Part shown: positions 8,176-17,707 of the stretch, in pieces
Layout of the letters: every line of letters starts with the position of its first letter
Numbering within the stretch: position 1 is the stretch's first letter
Assembly: GCF_029625905.1 (NCBI RefSeq)
Contig: NZ_JARTLM010000005.1
Location: 124,001 to 188,000, forward strand
Length of the DNA: 64,000 nt
Source: Hydrogenovibrio sp. 3SP14C1
GTDB taxonomy: Bacteria; Pseudomonadota; Gammaproteobacteria; Thiomicrospirales; Thiomicrospiraceae
Direction: 5' to 3'
The notes under the pieces: generated by a model
The model's database searches: none
Told to the model about the DNA's origin: nothing
Seen by the model: only the letters and a program-made list of their open reading frames with translations
Translations under genes and position numbers: made by a program

Positions 8176-8409
8176 TTATTTTCTCAGTAAAGTGTCCAGA
8201 TGGTTCACTGCATCAACCCAGGCGGCATCTTCTTCTACGGCTTCTTTTAAAAAGGCTGATTGGGAAGGGTTCCAAATGGACGCTTCATGCAGTAATGTGA
8301 CTTGAGACAGTTTAGGTTGCTTGCTTAAGAAAGCTTCAATAGCTTCATCCGAGTTGTCTAGCCCCAACTGTGAGAATAATGCGTTTAAATCGTGCTTAGA
8401 CGTATCCAT
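8176..8409 (-). CDS. DUF2789-family protein
   Basis: 77 residues, beginning MDTSKHDLNALFSQLGLD, typical of DUF2789, a small helical cytosolic family of unknown function common in gammaproteobacteria. The acidic composition and length match. It converges with the exported-protein gene at 7733. Confidence 0.8.
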   Translation of the reverse strand: MDTSKHDLNALFSQLGLDNSDEAIEAFLSKQPKLSQVTLLHEASIWNPSQSAFLKEAVEEDAAWVDAVNHLDTLLRK

Positions 8410-8510
8410 CCGTTTATCTTCCTTATTATGCTGAATTGGTTATTTATTCTACACCTGAAAAACAAAAATGAAAACCAGAATGAAATAGGTGAGGTTAGAA
8501 GAAAAAATAC

Positions 8511-8520
8511 CCAGGCCTGG
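8511..8520. repeat. CCAGGCCTGG palindrome, copy 3
   Basis: Exact copy starting 6 bp beyond the nth stop codon, between AAAAAATAC and CTGTTTTT. On the minus strand it sits where the nth terminator should be. Confidence 0.88.
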
Positions 8521-8526
8521 CTGTTT

Positions 8527-9159
8527 TTAGGCGGTTTTATCTTTGTATTCGCATAGGTCGTAAATACAACAGGCGCCGCATCTGGGTTTGCGAGCCGTGC
8601 AAGTATAACGGCCATGAAGAATCAGTAAATGATGGGCGGGGATAATGTATTCCTTCGGCACGTTTTTCAGGAGTTTTTGCTCCACTTCCAAAACATTTTT
8701 GCCCGGCGCGAGCTTGGTACGATTCGATACCCGAAAAATATGGGTGTCGACCGCCATGGTAGGATGCCCGAACGCGGTGTTCAAAACAACATTAGCTGTT
8801 TTACGACCAACGCCGGGGAGTGCTTCCAAGTCTTTTCGGTTATCAGGCACTTGTGAATTGTGCAAGTCGATCAGCATCTTGCAGGTTTTGATGATGTTTG
8901 CGCCTTTGGTGTTAAACAGGCCAATGGTTTTGATGTATTCTTTTAAACCTTCTTCACCTAATGCATAGATTGCTTCAGGGGTATTGGCGACTGGAAACAA
9001 TTTGTTGGTGGCGATATTGACGCCTTTATCGGTGGCTTGCGCCGACAGGATAACTGCAATCAGTAACTCGAAGGGATTACTGTAATTCAGTTCCGTTTCC
9101 GGCTCTGGGATAGCATCGGATAAGCGTTGAAAAATTTCTAAGCGTTTCTGTTTATTCAT
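8527..9159 (-). CDS. nth: Endonuclease III
   Basis: 210 residues, the usual length. DNA glycosylase/AP lyase acting on oxidised pyrimidines in base-excision repair. The helix-hairpin-helix LPGVGRKTANVV (about 114-125) contains the catalytic Lys, and VDTHIFR the catalytic Asp. The C-terminal 4Fe-4S cluster motif is complete: Cys-x6-Cys-x2-Cys-x5-Cys in CTARKPRCGACCIYDLC. It is the last gene of the rnf cluster, 16 bp after rnfE, the same neighbourhood as rsxABCDGE-nth in E. coli. A CCAGGCCTGG hairpin follows the stop. Confidence 0.97.
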   Translation of the reverse strand: MNKQKRLEIFQRLSDAIPEPETELNYSNPFELLIAVILSAQATDKGVNIATNKLFPVANTPEAIYALGEEGLKEYIKTIGLFNTKGANIIKTCKMLIDLHNSQVPDNRKDLEALPGVGRKTANVVLNTAFGHPTMAVDTHIFRVSNRTKLAPGKNVLEVEQKLLKNVPKEYIIPAHHLLILHGRYTCTARKPRCGACCIYDLCEYKDKTA

Positions 9160-9175
9160 CGGTTGAAATCTAATC

Positions 9176-9907
9176 TTATTCTGGCGCTCTCAAAGGGTTG
9201 ACCGACACGTGAACCCCTAATACATTTTGCGCTTTGGCGGCTTTACGTTGTTCAATGGCATTTTTCAGGGCGACCAATAAGCCCAAACCAATAAATGCAC
9301 CCGGCGGTAAAATGGCTAGCAGAACAGGATGGTAGTCATCCCACAAGTGAATTGTTAATGCTTTGGCAGATTCTCCAAACATCAGATCCATTTGATCGAA
9401 TAGGGTGCCATTGCCAATGATTTCTCGTAATGAGCCCAGCACAATTAACACGAGTGCAAAGCCCAAGCCCATGAAAAAAGCATCAACTAGGGACTTGTCG
9501 ACAGTGTTTTTAGAGGCATATGCTTCCGCCCGCCCAAGAATGGCACAGTTGGTAACAATCAAGGGAATAAAAATGCCGAGGATACCATGCAGAGTGTGCA
9601 GATAAGCTTCCATTAAAAGATCAATCACCGTGACCGCTGAAGCAATGATGGCGATAAAGACAGGAATGCGCACTTCATCGGATACATGGTCTCGAATCAA
9701 AGACACTAACCCATTGGAAACAATCAGCACGGCCATGGTCGCCAAGCCCAGCCCAATCCCATTTACGGTGTTGTTGGTTACCGCAAGTAGGGGGCACAGG
9801 CCCAGTAAAGCGACAAGCGCTTGGTTATTGTTCCACAGACCGTTACGGGCGATCTTTTGATAGTCAGCCCATTTATCGGTAAGGACGTTGTTAGAAGAGT
9901 TACTCAT
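9176..9907 (-). CDS. rnfE: Rnf electron transport complex subunit E
   Basis: 243 residues with about six membrane helices. Conserved [21 protein letters not shown] and [20 protein letters not shown] mark the RnfE/NqrD family, which with RnfA forms the core carrying a membrane 2Fe-2S centre. The Cys residues in GLCPLL and TNCAI are retained. It overlaps the end of rnfG by 8 bp and is followed by nth. Confidence 0.96.
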   Translation of the reverse strand: MSNSSNNVLTDKWADYQKIARNGLWNNNQALVALLGLCPLLAVTNNTVNGIGLGLATMAVLIVSNGLVSLIRDHVSDEVRIPVFIAIIASAVTVIDLLMEAYLHTLHGILGIFIPLIVTNCAILGRAEAYASKNTVDKSLVDAFFMGLGFALVLIVLGSLREIIGNGTLFDQMDLMFGESAKALTIHLWDDYHPVLLAILPPGAFIGLGLLVALKNAIEQRKAAKAQNVLGVHVSVNPLRAPE

Positions 9908-10556
9908 ACAATTTCGCTCCTTTATCCTGAATAAACATGAGCGCGTTTTTAACCGCTTTGATTACTGCGCGCGGTGTAATGGTCGCCCCGGTAAATTGAT
10001 CAAACCCACCGCCGTCTTTTCTGACGGACCATAAAGCGTTGTTGTCATCACGCAGTTTCAATCCATCAAATCCAAGGATCCAGTTGGATTTTTTGAGTTC
10101 AATTTTATCCCCTAGGCCAGGGGTTTCTTTGTGTTTCAAAACTCGAACGCCAGCAATCCGCCCATCTTCATACACGGCTAACATGATTTTGATATCCCCA
10201 CTATACCCATCCGGCGCATGGGTGGTGAGAATTAATGCAACTGGCTCGCCATTATTGCGTGCCCGATACACTGTGACCGGATCTCGCGTATGTAAGTATT
10301 TCGGAGCGGTGACTTCAATGGTGTCTTTTAACAGGTTGTTGTCATACTGTTTTGAAGGTAATAGTTGGTTGATGGTATCCAGTAAGACTTGTTTTTCAGC
10401 TGTCTGAATCGGTTCATTGGTGAGTTGTTTGACGAGTAATAAGATTCCGACGCCAATGACGGTGTAAATACTCAACAAACGTGCGGCACGTAGCATTTTC
10501 TGCCACAGTTCTTGTTTGGGTTGAATCGTTTTTTGGATGTCTTTTTCTTCGGTCAT
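9900..10556 (-). CDS. rnfG: Rnf electron transport complex subunit G
   Basis: 218 residues: one N-terminal membrane helix (about 25-45), then a periplasmic FMN-binding domain. The covalent FMN attachment site is [14 protein letters not shown], with the acceptor Thr in [16 protein letters not shown] is also typical. It passes electrons through the periplasmic face of the Rnf complex. It overlaps rnfE and lies 2 bp after rnfD. Confidence 0.96.
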   Translation of the reverse strand: MTEEKDIQKTIQPKQELWQKMLRAARLLSIYTVIGVGILLLVKQLTNEPIQTAEKQVLLDTINQLLPSKQYDNNLLKDTIEVTAPKYLHTRDPVTVYRARNNGEPVALILTTHAPDGYSGDIKIMLAVYEDGRIAGVRVLKHKETPGLGDKIELKKSNWILGFDGLKLRDDNNALWSVRKDGGGFDQFTGATITPRAVIKAVKNALMFIQDKGAKLYE

Positions 10557-10558
10557 GC

Positions 10559-11590
10559 TTATCTCCGATATCCCACCACACGTGGCTGCGTGTATTGGTC
10601 AATTAAGGGAACGAACATGTTCATAATCAAAATTCCGAACGCAATACCATCTGGGAAAGCACCCCAATTTCGAATCACATATACCAGCACTGCGATGCCA
10701 GCGGCATAGATGAAACGACCAAGCGGAGTGGTGCTGGAGGTGACGGGGTCAGTAATAATAAAGAAAGCGGCCAACATAATGCCACCCGTTAATAAGTGAA
10801 AGCTGGCAGGAGCATAAGTGTCGGGATCAATCCAATGAAACACATAAGCAATCAAGGCTAAGCTTCCAAGAAACCCAACCGGATATTGCCAGCGGATAGC
10901 ACGTTTGTACAGCATCCACAGGCCGCCAATAAAGAAAGCCACATTAATCCAAGCCCAGCCATAAGGGATTTGTTCCCCATTAAAGTTTGTGCTGTTCAAT
11001 GTGGTAGTGACAGGAACGCCCATGGCTAAAGCGGTTTTGACTTCATCTAATGGCGTGGCGCCAGTCAGTTGGTCAAAAGACAAATTCAATGATTGCCCAG
11101 TAAAAATTAAGTGGAATGATTCAATGAAACTGATGTGATGACCAGAGACTTCCGAAGGAAGCGTCCATTGGGTTAATTCGGCCGGGAAGGAAATCAGTAA
11201 GAAAGCATACCCTAACATTGCCGGGTTGAAAGGATTGTAGCCTAAGCCACCATACAGATGTTTTCCAAAAATAAGTGCAAAGGTCACCCCTGACACAATG
11301 ACCCACCAAGGCGATTCAGGTGGAATGCAGAACACAATACCGGTTACCGTAATCAGGCCGCTTAAATCAAATATATAGGGTGCGACAGGGCGGTTGCGCA
11401 ATTTTAATAAAGCGGTTTCCACAATAATCAGGGTGAGTACCGCTAACGTCCATTGAATGGTGATACCAAAACCGAAAAAGTAGATGTGCGTCATCAACGC
11501 CGGGAAAGCAGCGATTTGCACTTGTAGCATTACTTTTCTAACGCTGCTGGCGTTATGGGTAAAAGGAGATGTATGCGGAATGGTTGCCAT
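10559..11590 (-). CDS. rnfD: Rnf electron transport complex subunit D
   Basis: 343 residues with eight to nine membrane helices. Typical segments include GGLGYNPFNPAMLGYAFLLISFP and the FMN acceptor region FDQLTGATPLDEVK, where Thr carries FMN. With RnfC, G, A, B and E it couples NADH/ferredoxin electron transfer to ion movement or reduces redox sensors such as SoxR. It is separated from rnfC by 71 bp, more than the other junctions of the operon. Confidence 0.96.
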   Translation of the reverse strand: MATIPHTSPFTHNASSVRKVMLQVQIAAFPALMTHIYFFGFGITIQWTLAVLTLIIVETALLKLRNRPVAPYIFDLSGLITVTGIVFCIPPESPWWVIVSGVTFALIFGKHLYGGLGYNPFNPAMLGYAFLLISFPAELTQWTLPSEVSGHHISFIESFHLIFTGQSLNLSFDQLTGATPLDEVKTALAMGVPVTTTLNSTNFNGEQIPYGWAWINVAFFIGGLWMLYKRAIRWQYPVGFLGSLALIAYVFHWIDPDTYAPASFHLLTGGIMLAAFFIITDPVTSSTTPLGRFIYAAGIAVLVYVIRNWGAFPDGIAFGILIMNMFVPLIDQYTQPRVVGYRR

Positions 11591-11661
11591 GTTTGAACCT
11601 GTTTCAGCCTTTGTAAATTCTGTTTGTCATCATAATGTATTTTTTAAACGGTTTTAAACGT

Positions 11662-13785
11662 TTACGTTTTTTCTTCTGTTGTTTTAGACTGTTGCTTCTT
11701 TGCACGTGCTTTGGCGGCAGCCATTGCGGCTTTGCGTTTCGCATCGCTGGCTTTATTGGGTGTCGCTGTTGTTTCATCACTTGGTTTGGTTGCTACAGAA
11801 GGCGTTTCTAAGGAATCGTTTTCTGGTTGTTCTGATTGTTTCGCGCGCTTTTTCTCAGCGGCTTTTTGACGCGCGGCTTCCACGGCGGCAGCACGTTTGT
11901 CTTTCATAGTGTCCGTTGTATCGGTCGCATCCGTTTCAGTGCTTGCTGTTGCATCCGCTTGGGTAGAGTGTTTTTCTTTGGCGGCTTTTGCAGCGCGTTT
12001 TTTAGCAGCGGCCATGGCGGCTGCTTTAGGGTCTTTCGGTTTGTCTTTCTGTTTTTTAGTTGGTGTTGTAGTATTTGATTCGGTGGGCTTGCTGGCTGCA
12101 TCAGTACGCTTTTTAGCCGCTGCAATGGCTCTGTCACGCGCGGAAAGTTTAGGTTCAGCAGGGGGTGTTTCTTTACCATTTTTCGCGGCGCGAGCTTTTG
12201 CTGCACGAGCAGCGGCGGCTGCCGCCGCATTTGCTTTTGGTTTTTCAGTTTCAGTGGTTTCTGCACTGGCCTTTTGTGCGGCTTTTTGCTTGACGGCTTC
12301 TTTCTTCGCTCTAATGCGGTCTTCACGTTCTTTCTTTTCGCGTTCCAGTCGTTCTTGTCTGAATTCATGACGTTTTTTCGCCAGCTCAGCAGTCGCTTCT
12401 TCTTGTTTGATGTGCTTGATTTCAGATTTTGCAAAACGGTAATACTGCACTAGTGGAATATGACTTGGGCAGACAAAACTACAGCAACCGCATTCAATGC
12501 AATCAAATACCTTAAGTTCTTCAACTTTATCAAATTCATGACTTCGACTATGCCAGTAAAGCTGTTGTGGCAATAAGTTAATCGGGCAAGCATCCATGCA
12601 CTCTCCACAGCGAATACATGGCATCGGCTCTTCCATCGGTTCTGGTGGAGTGGCCAAGATACAATTTGTGGTTTTAATGATCGGGACGTCATTACTTTGC
12701 ATTTCAATCCCCATCATCGGCCCACCTTTAATCAGCGGGTAGGTCAATGGTGTTTTGGGCTCGGCTAAAAGTGCCAGTTCTTTAAAGGAAGAGCCTAAAC
12801 GGGCATCGATATTGAAGGGATGGTTTAAGCCTAAGCCGGAGACAGTGACATACCTTGAGGTGAGTGGGTTGCCGTGTATGACCGCTTGATAAATCGCTGC
12901 AAAAGTCGCGACATTCATCATCAAAACACCGACATCAATGGCGTGTGTATGGGCCGGCAGTTCAATACCGGTTAACTCTTGTGTGAGTTGCGTTTGACCG
13001 CCCATAGGGTAAGCCGTTACCACGACCTTGATTTGAACATTTGTATCTTTTGCAGCTTTTTGCATCGCCTTGATGGCTTTACCTTTATTGTCTTCGATAC
13101 CGCATAGAATATGTTCGATCCCTAAAGACTGGGCTACAATCAAAGCACCTTGTACGATGTCATTCGCTCGGGTTTGCATGAGAACATCGTCACAGGTGAT
13201 AAAAGGTTCACATTCCGCGCCGTTAATTAAAAGGTATTTGATTTGTCCTTTTTGAGAGGGGATTTTAGCGAAAGTAGGGAACCCTGCGCCTCCCATGCCG
13301 ACAATACCCGCTCTGTGAATCAACGCTTTCAGTTTATCGGGCATTTCTGGAATAGAACCATCCACGTCTAAACTGTTCTCAATGGCTTGATCTTTTTGGT
13401 CACTTTCTAAAATAATACTTAAACCTGATAAACCAGAAGCATGCGGTAGGGTGCGTTCTTCAATCGCGACGATTTTTCCCGATGTAGGAGCGTGTATTGG
13501 AGCGGCCAAGCCTTTTTCTGTGTTGGCGAGTAACTGGTTTTTTAAGACCAAGTCACCTAGTGTGACTAAGGGTTCGGTGATAACGCCAACATGTTGCTGA
13601 AGGGGTAGGACCAAGGTTTTAGGAATAAAGTCGGTGATCAAAGGGTGACTTAAAGACAGTTCTTTATTGTAACGAGGGAAAACGCCACCGTGAAAACGAT
13701 ACAAAGCACGCTTCGCCATGGGGTAAAGCTTAGACAAACCGAGAATCAGTTTTTGTTTAAAGGTTCGTGTCGGGGTGGTTGTCAT
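11662..13785 (-). CDS. rnfC: Rnf electron transport complex subunit C with long Ala/Lys-rich tail
   Basis: 707 residues. The N-terminal part (about 1-440) is the conserved RnfC body with the GMGGAGFPTFAK nucleotide/FMN-binding region, followed by two 4Fe-4S motifs, CIRCGECMDACP and CIECGCCSFVCP. Residues from about 470 to 707 are low-complexity and highly charged, with repeated Ala/Lys/Arg blocks such as AAAMAAAKKRAAKAAKEK and RKAAMAAAKARAKK separated by Thr/Ser/Glu-rich linkers. Similar tails occur in enteric RsxC; the role is unknown. The body oxidises NADH or ferredoxin at the cytoplasmic face. Confidence 0.96.
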   Translation of the reverse strand: MTTTPTRTFKQKLILGLSKLYPMAKRALYRFHGGVFPRYNKELSLSHPLITDFIPKTLVLPLQQHVGVITEPLVTLGDLVLKNQLLANTEKGLAAPIHAPTSGKIVAIEERTLPHASGLSGLSIILESDQKDQAIENSLDVDGSIPEMPDKLKALIHRAGIVGMGGAGFPTFAKIPSQKGQIKYLLINGAECEPFITCDDVLMQTRANDIVQGALIVAQSLGIEHILCGIEDNKGKAIKAMQKAAKDTNVQIKVVVTAYPMGGQTQLTQELTGIELPAHTHAIDVGVLMMNVATFAAIYQAVIHGNPLTSRYVTVSGLGLNHPFNIDARLGSSFKELALLAEPKTPLTYPLIKGGPMMGIEMQSNDVPIIKTTNCILATPPEPMEEPMPCIRCGECMDACPINLLPQQLYWHSRSHEFDKVEELKVFDCIECGCCSFVCPSHIPLVQYYRFAKSEIKHIKQEEATAELAKKRHEFRQERLEREKKEREDRIRAKKEAVKQKAAQKASAETTETEKPKANAAAAAAARAAKARAAKNGKETPPAEPKLSARDRAIAAAKKRTDAASKPTESNTTTPTKKQKDKPKDPKAAAMAAAKKRAAKAAKEKHSTQADATASTETDATDTTDTMKDKRAAAVEAARQKAAEKKRAKQSEQPENDSLETPSVATKPSDETTATPNKASDAKRKAAMAAAKARAKKQQSKTTEEKT

Positions 13786-13796
13786 AAAGTATCAGC

Positions 13797-14369
13797 TTAA
13801 TCCTTTGGCGGAAAAGTTTGAATCAACGGCGCTTCTTGAGGGGTCGGTTCTGGCCATCCCCATGTTTGAGGTGTCACTTCTTCTGGAATCATTGCGATAC
13901 AGTCTACCGGGCAAACTGGAATACATTTTTCGCATCCGGTGCATTCGCTTTCAATCACCGTATGCATCATTTTCGTTGCGCCCAGAATAGCATCCACCGG
14001 ACAAGCCTTGATGCAATGAACGCAACCGATACAAATATCTTCATCTATTTTGGCAACGATTTTTTGAGCAATGTTTTCTGGTTCCGCTTCCATTTCTTTG
14101 GGTTCACGGTGGGTGATTTCAGAAATCTGAATCATCACTTCATGGCCACCGGGAACGCACAAGTTAACTTCAGATTCGCCTTTTGCCAAGGCTTCCGCAT
14201 AGGGTTTACAGCCAGGGAAACCGCATTGTCCACATTGCGTTTGGGGTAGGACGTTATCTATTTGTTCAGCAACAGGATTGCCTTCAATTTTAAAACGAAC
14301 AGATGCATACCCCAATAAAATACCAAACAGAATCGCCAGCGCTAAAAAAATCAATATTGCTGAGATCAT
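13797..14369 (-). CDS. rnfB: Rnf electron transport complex subunit B
   Basis: 190 residues. An N-terminal membrane helix (about 3-22) is followed by the 4Fe-4S domain motif [16 protein letters not shown] and a two-cluster ferredoxin domain, [16 protein letters not shown] and [16 protein letters not shown]. It receives electrons from RnfC and feeds the membrane core. It overlaps rnfA by ATGA. Confidence 0.97.
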   Translation of the reverse strand: MISAILIFLALAILFGILLGYASVRFKIEGNPVAEQIDNVLPQTQCGQCGFPGCKPYAEALAKGESEVNLCVPGGHEVMIQISEITHREPKEMEAEPENIAQKIVAKIDEDICIGCVHCIKACPVDAILGATKMMHTVIESECTGCEKCIPVCPVDCIAMIPEEVTPQTWGWPEPTPQEAPLIQTFPPKD

Positions 14370-14944
14370 TTAACGAGGCCACCGAATCCCATAAAAGCAA
14401 CCGACATGAGTCCCGCAGTAATTAACGCGATAGGCGCGCCTTGAAAAGGTTTAGGCACATCAGCATACGCAATACGTTCTCGAATTGAGGCAAATAAAAT
14501 CATCACTAATGTAAACCCTAATGCCGCCCCAAAGCCATAGAAAGCGGATTCGATAAAATCATGACGCTCTCCAACGTTTAACAGAGCAACCCCTAACACA
14601 GCACAGTTAGTGGTGATTAACGGAATATAAATTCCGAGCACTTGATAAAGCACTGGGCTGGTTTTGTGAATGGCCATTTCTGTGAAGCCTACGACAGCGG
14701 CAATGGCAAGGATGAATCCAATGGTTTGCAAGAATTCCAGACCAAAAGGCACTAAAAGATAAGTGTTAATGAGGTAACTTAAGATAGAAGATAATGTCAT
14801 GACGAAGGTGGTCGCCATACCCATTCCCAAAGCGGCATCGGTTTTTTTAGACACACCCATGAAAGGGCAGAGGCCTAAAAACTTGACCAGCACGAAGTTA
14901 TTGACTAAAACCGTGCTGATAATAATGAGAATGTATGCCATCAT
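14366..14944 (-). CDS. rnfA: Rnf electron transport complex subunit A
   Basis: 192 residues, six membrane helices, RnfA/NqrE family. [13 protein letters not shown] and [16 protein letters not shown] carry the conserved Cys of the membrane iron-sulfur centre shared with RnfE. It is the first rnf gene and lies 32 bp downstream of metG, so it may be read from the metG promoter or from its own within metG. Confidence 0.97.
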   Translation of the reverse strand: MMAYILIIISTVLVNNFVLVKFLGLCPFMGVSKKTDAALGMGMATTFVMTLSSILSYLINTYLLVPFGLEFLQTIGFILAIAAVVGFTEMAIHKTSPVLYQVLGIYIPLITTNCAVLGVALLNVGERHDFIESAFYGFGAALGFTLVMILFASIRERIAYADVPKPFQGAPIALITAGLMSVAFMGFGGLVK

Positions 14945-14976
14945 AAATGAATGAATCTTTTAGTTGAGGTGATCGG

Positions 14977-17019
14977 TTATTTGACTCTCATGCCAGGTTG
15001 AGCGCCTTCATCCGGGTTGAGTAAGAATAAATCTTCTCCACCTGGTCCCGCCGCCAATACCATGCCTTCAGACAAGCCAAAACGCATTTTTCTGGGTTTT
15101 AAGTTGGCAACCATAACTGTGAGTTTACCAATCAAGTCTTCTGGTTTGTAGGCAGATTTGATGCCTGCAAATACTTGACGTTCACCAACACCAATATCCA
15201 GTGTCAACTTGATGAGTTTATCCGCTTCTGGTACTTGCTCTGCATTGACGATTTTGGCAATACGGAAATCTACCTTGGCAAAATCGTCAAAAGTGATCTC
15301 GTCCGCGATAGGGTTTAGATTCGATGTTTCGTCTTTGATTTCTGGCTTCATTGGCGGCATTTTTTTCATATCCTGTTTAGAGGCATCGGTCATTTTTTCA
15401 ATCGCGTCCATTTCAACCCGTGTCATTAGAGCCTTGAATTTAGTGATTTCATGGTCCTTTAAAGGCGTGTTGATGTCTGTCCAGTTTAAAGTTTTTATTT
15501 GTAAGAAATCTTGTGCCTTTTCTGCTGTCGTCGGAATGACCGGCGCCAAGTAGGTGATCAGCACTCGGAACAGATTGATACCTAAACTGACCGATTCATA
15601 AAGTTCCGCTTCTTTACCTTCTTGTTTTGCTAAAACCCAAGGTGCGGTTTCATCAATATACTCGTTCGCTTTATCAGCCAAGGCCATGATTTCGCGCATG
15701 GCTTGAGCATACTCACGTTGTTCATAAAGGTTGGCGATGGTTTCAGATTTATCTAAGAAACTTTGATAAAGGGTTGAAGCAGAATCTGACCAGGCCTGGC
15801 TTAATTTGCCATCAAATTTTTTGACCACAAATCCGGCACAACGGCTGGCGATATTGACGACTTTACCGACAAGATCGGAGTTTACGCGTTGTGCAAAATC
15901 TTCCAAACTTAAATCAATGTCATCAATACGGCTATTCAGTTTGGCGGCAAAGTAGTAACGTAAATACTCTGGGTTTAAATGATCCAGGTAGGTCTTAGCC
16001 ATAATGAAAGTGCCGCGCGACTTAGACATTTTTTGACCATCCACCGTCAAGAAACCATGTGAGAAAATTGCATTAGGCGTTCTAAAGCCAGCCCCGGACA
16101 ACATAGCCGGCCAGAAGAGAGCATGGAAATAGATAATGTCTTTACCGATAAAGTGGTATAGCTCTGTGGTGGAATCCGCTTTCCAGAATTCGTCGAAGTC
16201 TAATCCTGTTTTATCACAAAGTGCTTTAAAGCTAGCCATATAGCCTACTGGCGCATCAAGCCAGACATAGAAGAATTTATCGGTTTCACCGGGAATCTCA
16301 AATCCGAAATAGGGTGCGTCGCGTGAAATGTCCCAAGCACGCAGTCCAGACTCAAACCATTCATCTAGTTTATTGGCGATTTGGGTTTGCAGGTGACCTT
16401 GATGTGTCCATCCTTTAAGCATGTCTTCAAAGTGAGACAATTCGAAGAATAAATGATCGGTTTCTTTTTCTATTGGGGTCGCACCAGAAACAGCTGATTT
16501 TGGATTGAGTAAATCGGTTGGGCTGTAAGTTGCACCACAGGCTTCACAATTATCGCCATATTGGTCTTCCGTTTTACATTTCGGGCAAGTGCCTTTAATG
16601 AAACGGTCCGGTAAGAACATTTTCTTTTCCGGATCATAGAACTGCTTGATGGTTTTACGACTGATATGGTTTTGCTCTTTGAGCTGAGTATAGATATAAC
16701 TGGCAAAATGTTTGTTTTCAGGCGAATTGGTACTGTGATAAAAATCAAAGTTAATATTAAAACCAGCAAAGTCTGTTTGGTGCTCTTCTGAGATGCGTGC
16801 GATAAGATCTTCCGGCGCGATGCCTTCAGCTTGAGCACGTAACATTATCGGCGTGCCGTGTGCATCATCCGCACAAACGTAATAACATTCATGCCCGCGC
16901 ATTTTTTGGAAGCGAGCCCAGATATCCGTTTGAATATATTCGACTAAATGACCTAAATGAATTGGGCCATTGGCGTAAGGCAGTGCACTGGTAATTAATA
17001 TTTTTCTCGTATTGCTCAT
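14977..17019 (-). CDS. metG: Methionyl-tRNA synthetase
   Basis: 680 residues, long MetRS form. Class I HIGH-type motif [12 protein letters not shown] at the N-terminus, zinc-knuckle Cys residues in [23 protein letters not shown] motif in [11 protein letters not shown], an anticodon-binding helical domain, and a C-terminal tRNA-binding OB domain (about 575-680, [20 protein letters not shown]). It charges initiator and elongator tRNA-Met. The coding sequence contains an exact CCAGGCCTGG palindrome read as Ser-Gln-Ala-Trp. The start is the ATG at 17019. Confidence 0.98.
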   Translation of the reverse strand: MSNTRKILITSALPYANGPIHLGHLVEYIQTDIWARFQKMRGHECYYVCADDAHGTPIMLRAQAEGIAPEDLIARISEEHQTDFAGFNINFDFYHSTNSPENKHFASYIYTQLKEQNHISRKTIKQFYDPEKKMFLPDRFIKGTCPKCKTEDQYGDNCEACGATYSPTDLLNPKSAVSGATPIEKETDHLFFELSHFEDMLKGWTHQGHLQTQIANKLDEWFESGLRAWDISRDAPYFGFEIPGETDKFFYVWLDAPVGYMASFKALCDKTGLDFDEFWKADSTTELYHFIGKDIIYFHALFWPAMLSGAGFRTPNAIFSHGFLTVDGQKMSKSRGTFIMAKTYLDHLNPEYLRYYFAAKLNSRIDDIDLSLEDFAQRVNSDLVGKVVNIASRCAGFVVKKFDGKLSQAWSDSASTLYQSFLDKSETIANLYEQREYAQAMREIMALADKANEYIDETAPWVLAKQEGKEAELYESVSLGINLFRVLITYLAPVIPTTAEKAQDFLQIKTLNWTDINTPLKDHEITKFKALMTRVEMDAIEKMTDASKQDMKKMPPMKPEIKDETSNLNPIADEITFDDFAKVDFRIAKIVNAEQVPEADKLIKLTLDIGVGERQVFAGIKSAYKPEDLIGKLTVMVANLKPRKMRFGLSEGMVLAAGPGGEDLFLLNPDEGAQPGMRVK
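15790..15799. repeat. CCAGGCCTGG palindrome, copy 4 (inside metG)
   Basis: Exact copy within the metG coding sequence, codons CAG GCC TGG on the minus strand, in the linker between the catalytic and anticodon-binding parts. There is no A-tract/T-tract pair, so it is not terminator-like. Confidence 0.85.
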
Positions 17020-17386
17020 TTCTATACTCTAAGTCCAAAAATCAATCGCACAATTATAAGCTTTTTTGAAGGTTTTAGCTTGTGTAATCCAAGGGAATAT
17101 GGGAATTTTTTTATAAAATGGGCTCGATAAATGGAGAACTTTCAAACAATATTAAAACGCTTCAAACTCTTTATTTTGACTTAAATAAAATTGTAAGACA
17201 CTTTTGTTTTGTAGAACATACATAATTTTTATGGTATTACCTCAAACTTCACTTTTAAATAAGGGTAAAATCCAATATAAGTTAATTTTTAGTATGTTTA
17301 AATATGACGAATTGTAGTGTGTTAAACAATTTGTTGATGGTTTAAAATAAAAAGTAATTTAAGGGCTGTTATTGGGAGGAGGGTGA
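17020..17386. other. Divergent promoter region, metG and signalling cluster
   Basis: 367 bp, strongly AT-rich, between the divergent starts of metG and the STAS gene. It must hold promoters for both. I see a GGGAGGAGGG ribosome binding site at 17374-17383 for the STAS gene but no convincing paired -35/-10 boxes, and no ORF or structured RNA. Confidence 0.5.
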
Positions 17387-17689
17387 ATGAGTTTAACGAG
17401 TCGGGTCAATGAAGATGTCGTCTATATTTATGTTGAAGGAAATTTTGACATCGGTTGTTATGATCAATTCAATAAAGCTTTGAACGAAAACTTAAATACC
17501 AGTTCTAAATTTGTGATTGATTTGTCAAAGGCAAGTTATATGGATAGCTCCGCTTTAGGGATGATGCTATTGTTACGTGAAAAACTCGGGGGGCAGTCTT
17601 CTAAAGTGGAATTTACTAACGTCAATGATGAGGTTATGAGGATATTATGTGATGCGAAGTTTGATCAACTTTTCACGATTAATTCATAA
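17387..17689 (+). CDS. STAS-domain anti-sigma factor antagonist
   Basis: 100 residues, a single STAS domain of the SpoIIAA/RsbV type. The phosphorylation loop reads MDSSALGMMLLLREKL, with Ser54 as the likely site phosphorylated by a partner kinase and dephosphorylated by a PP2C phosphatase. The next gene encodes both activities in one protein. Partner switching of this kind controls RpoS in Shewanella (CrsA/CrsR) and motility/biofilm choice in Pseudomonas (HsbA/HsbR); the target here is unknown. First gene of a four-gene plus-strand cluster, with a strong ribosome binding site. Confidence 0.88.
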   Translation: MSLTSRVNEDVVYIYVEGNFDIGCYDQFNKALNENLNTSSKFVIDLSKASYMDSSALGMMLLLREKLGGQSSKVEFTNVNDEVMRILCDAKFDQLFTINS

Positions 17690-17707
17690 CTCTACTTTCT
17701 TGCGTTT

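Noticed and set aside
11836-12370. Long open frames opposite the rnfC tail
   Set aside because: They mirror the Ala/Lys-rich repeat on the other strand, giving Phe/Ala/Ser-rich translations; rnfC is clearly the coding frame.
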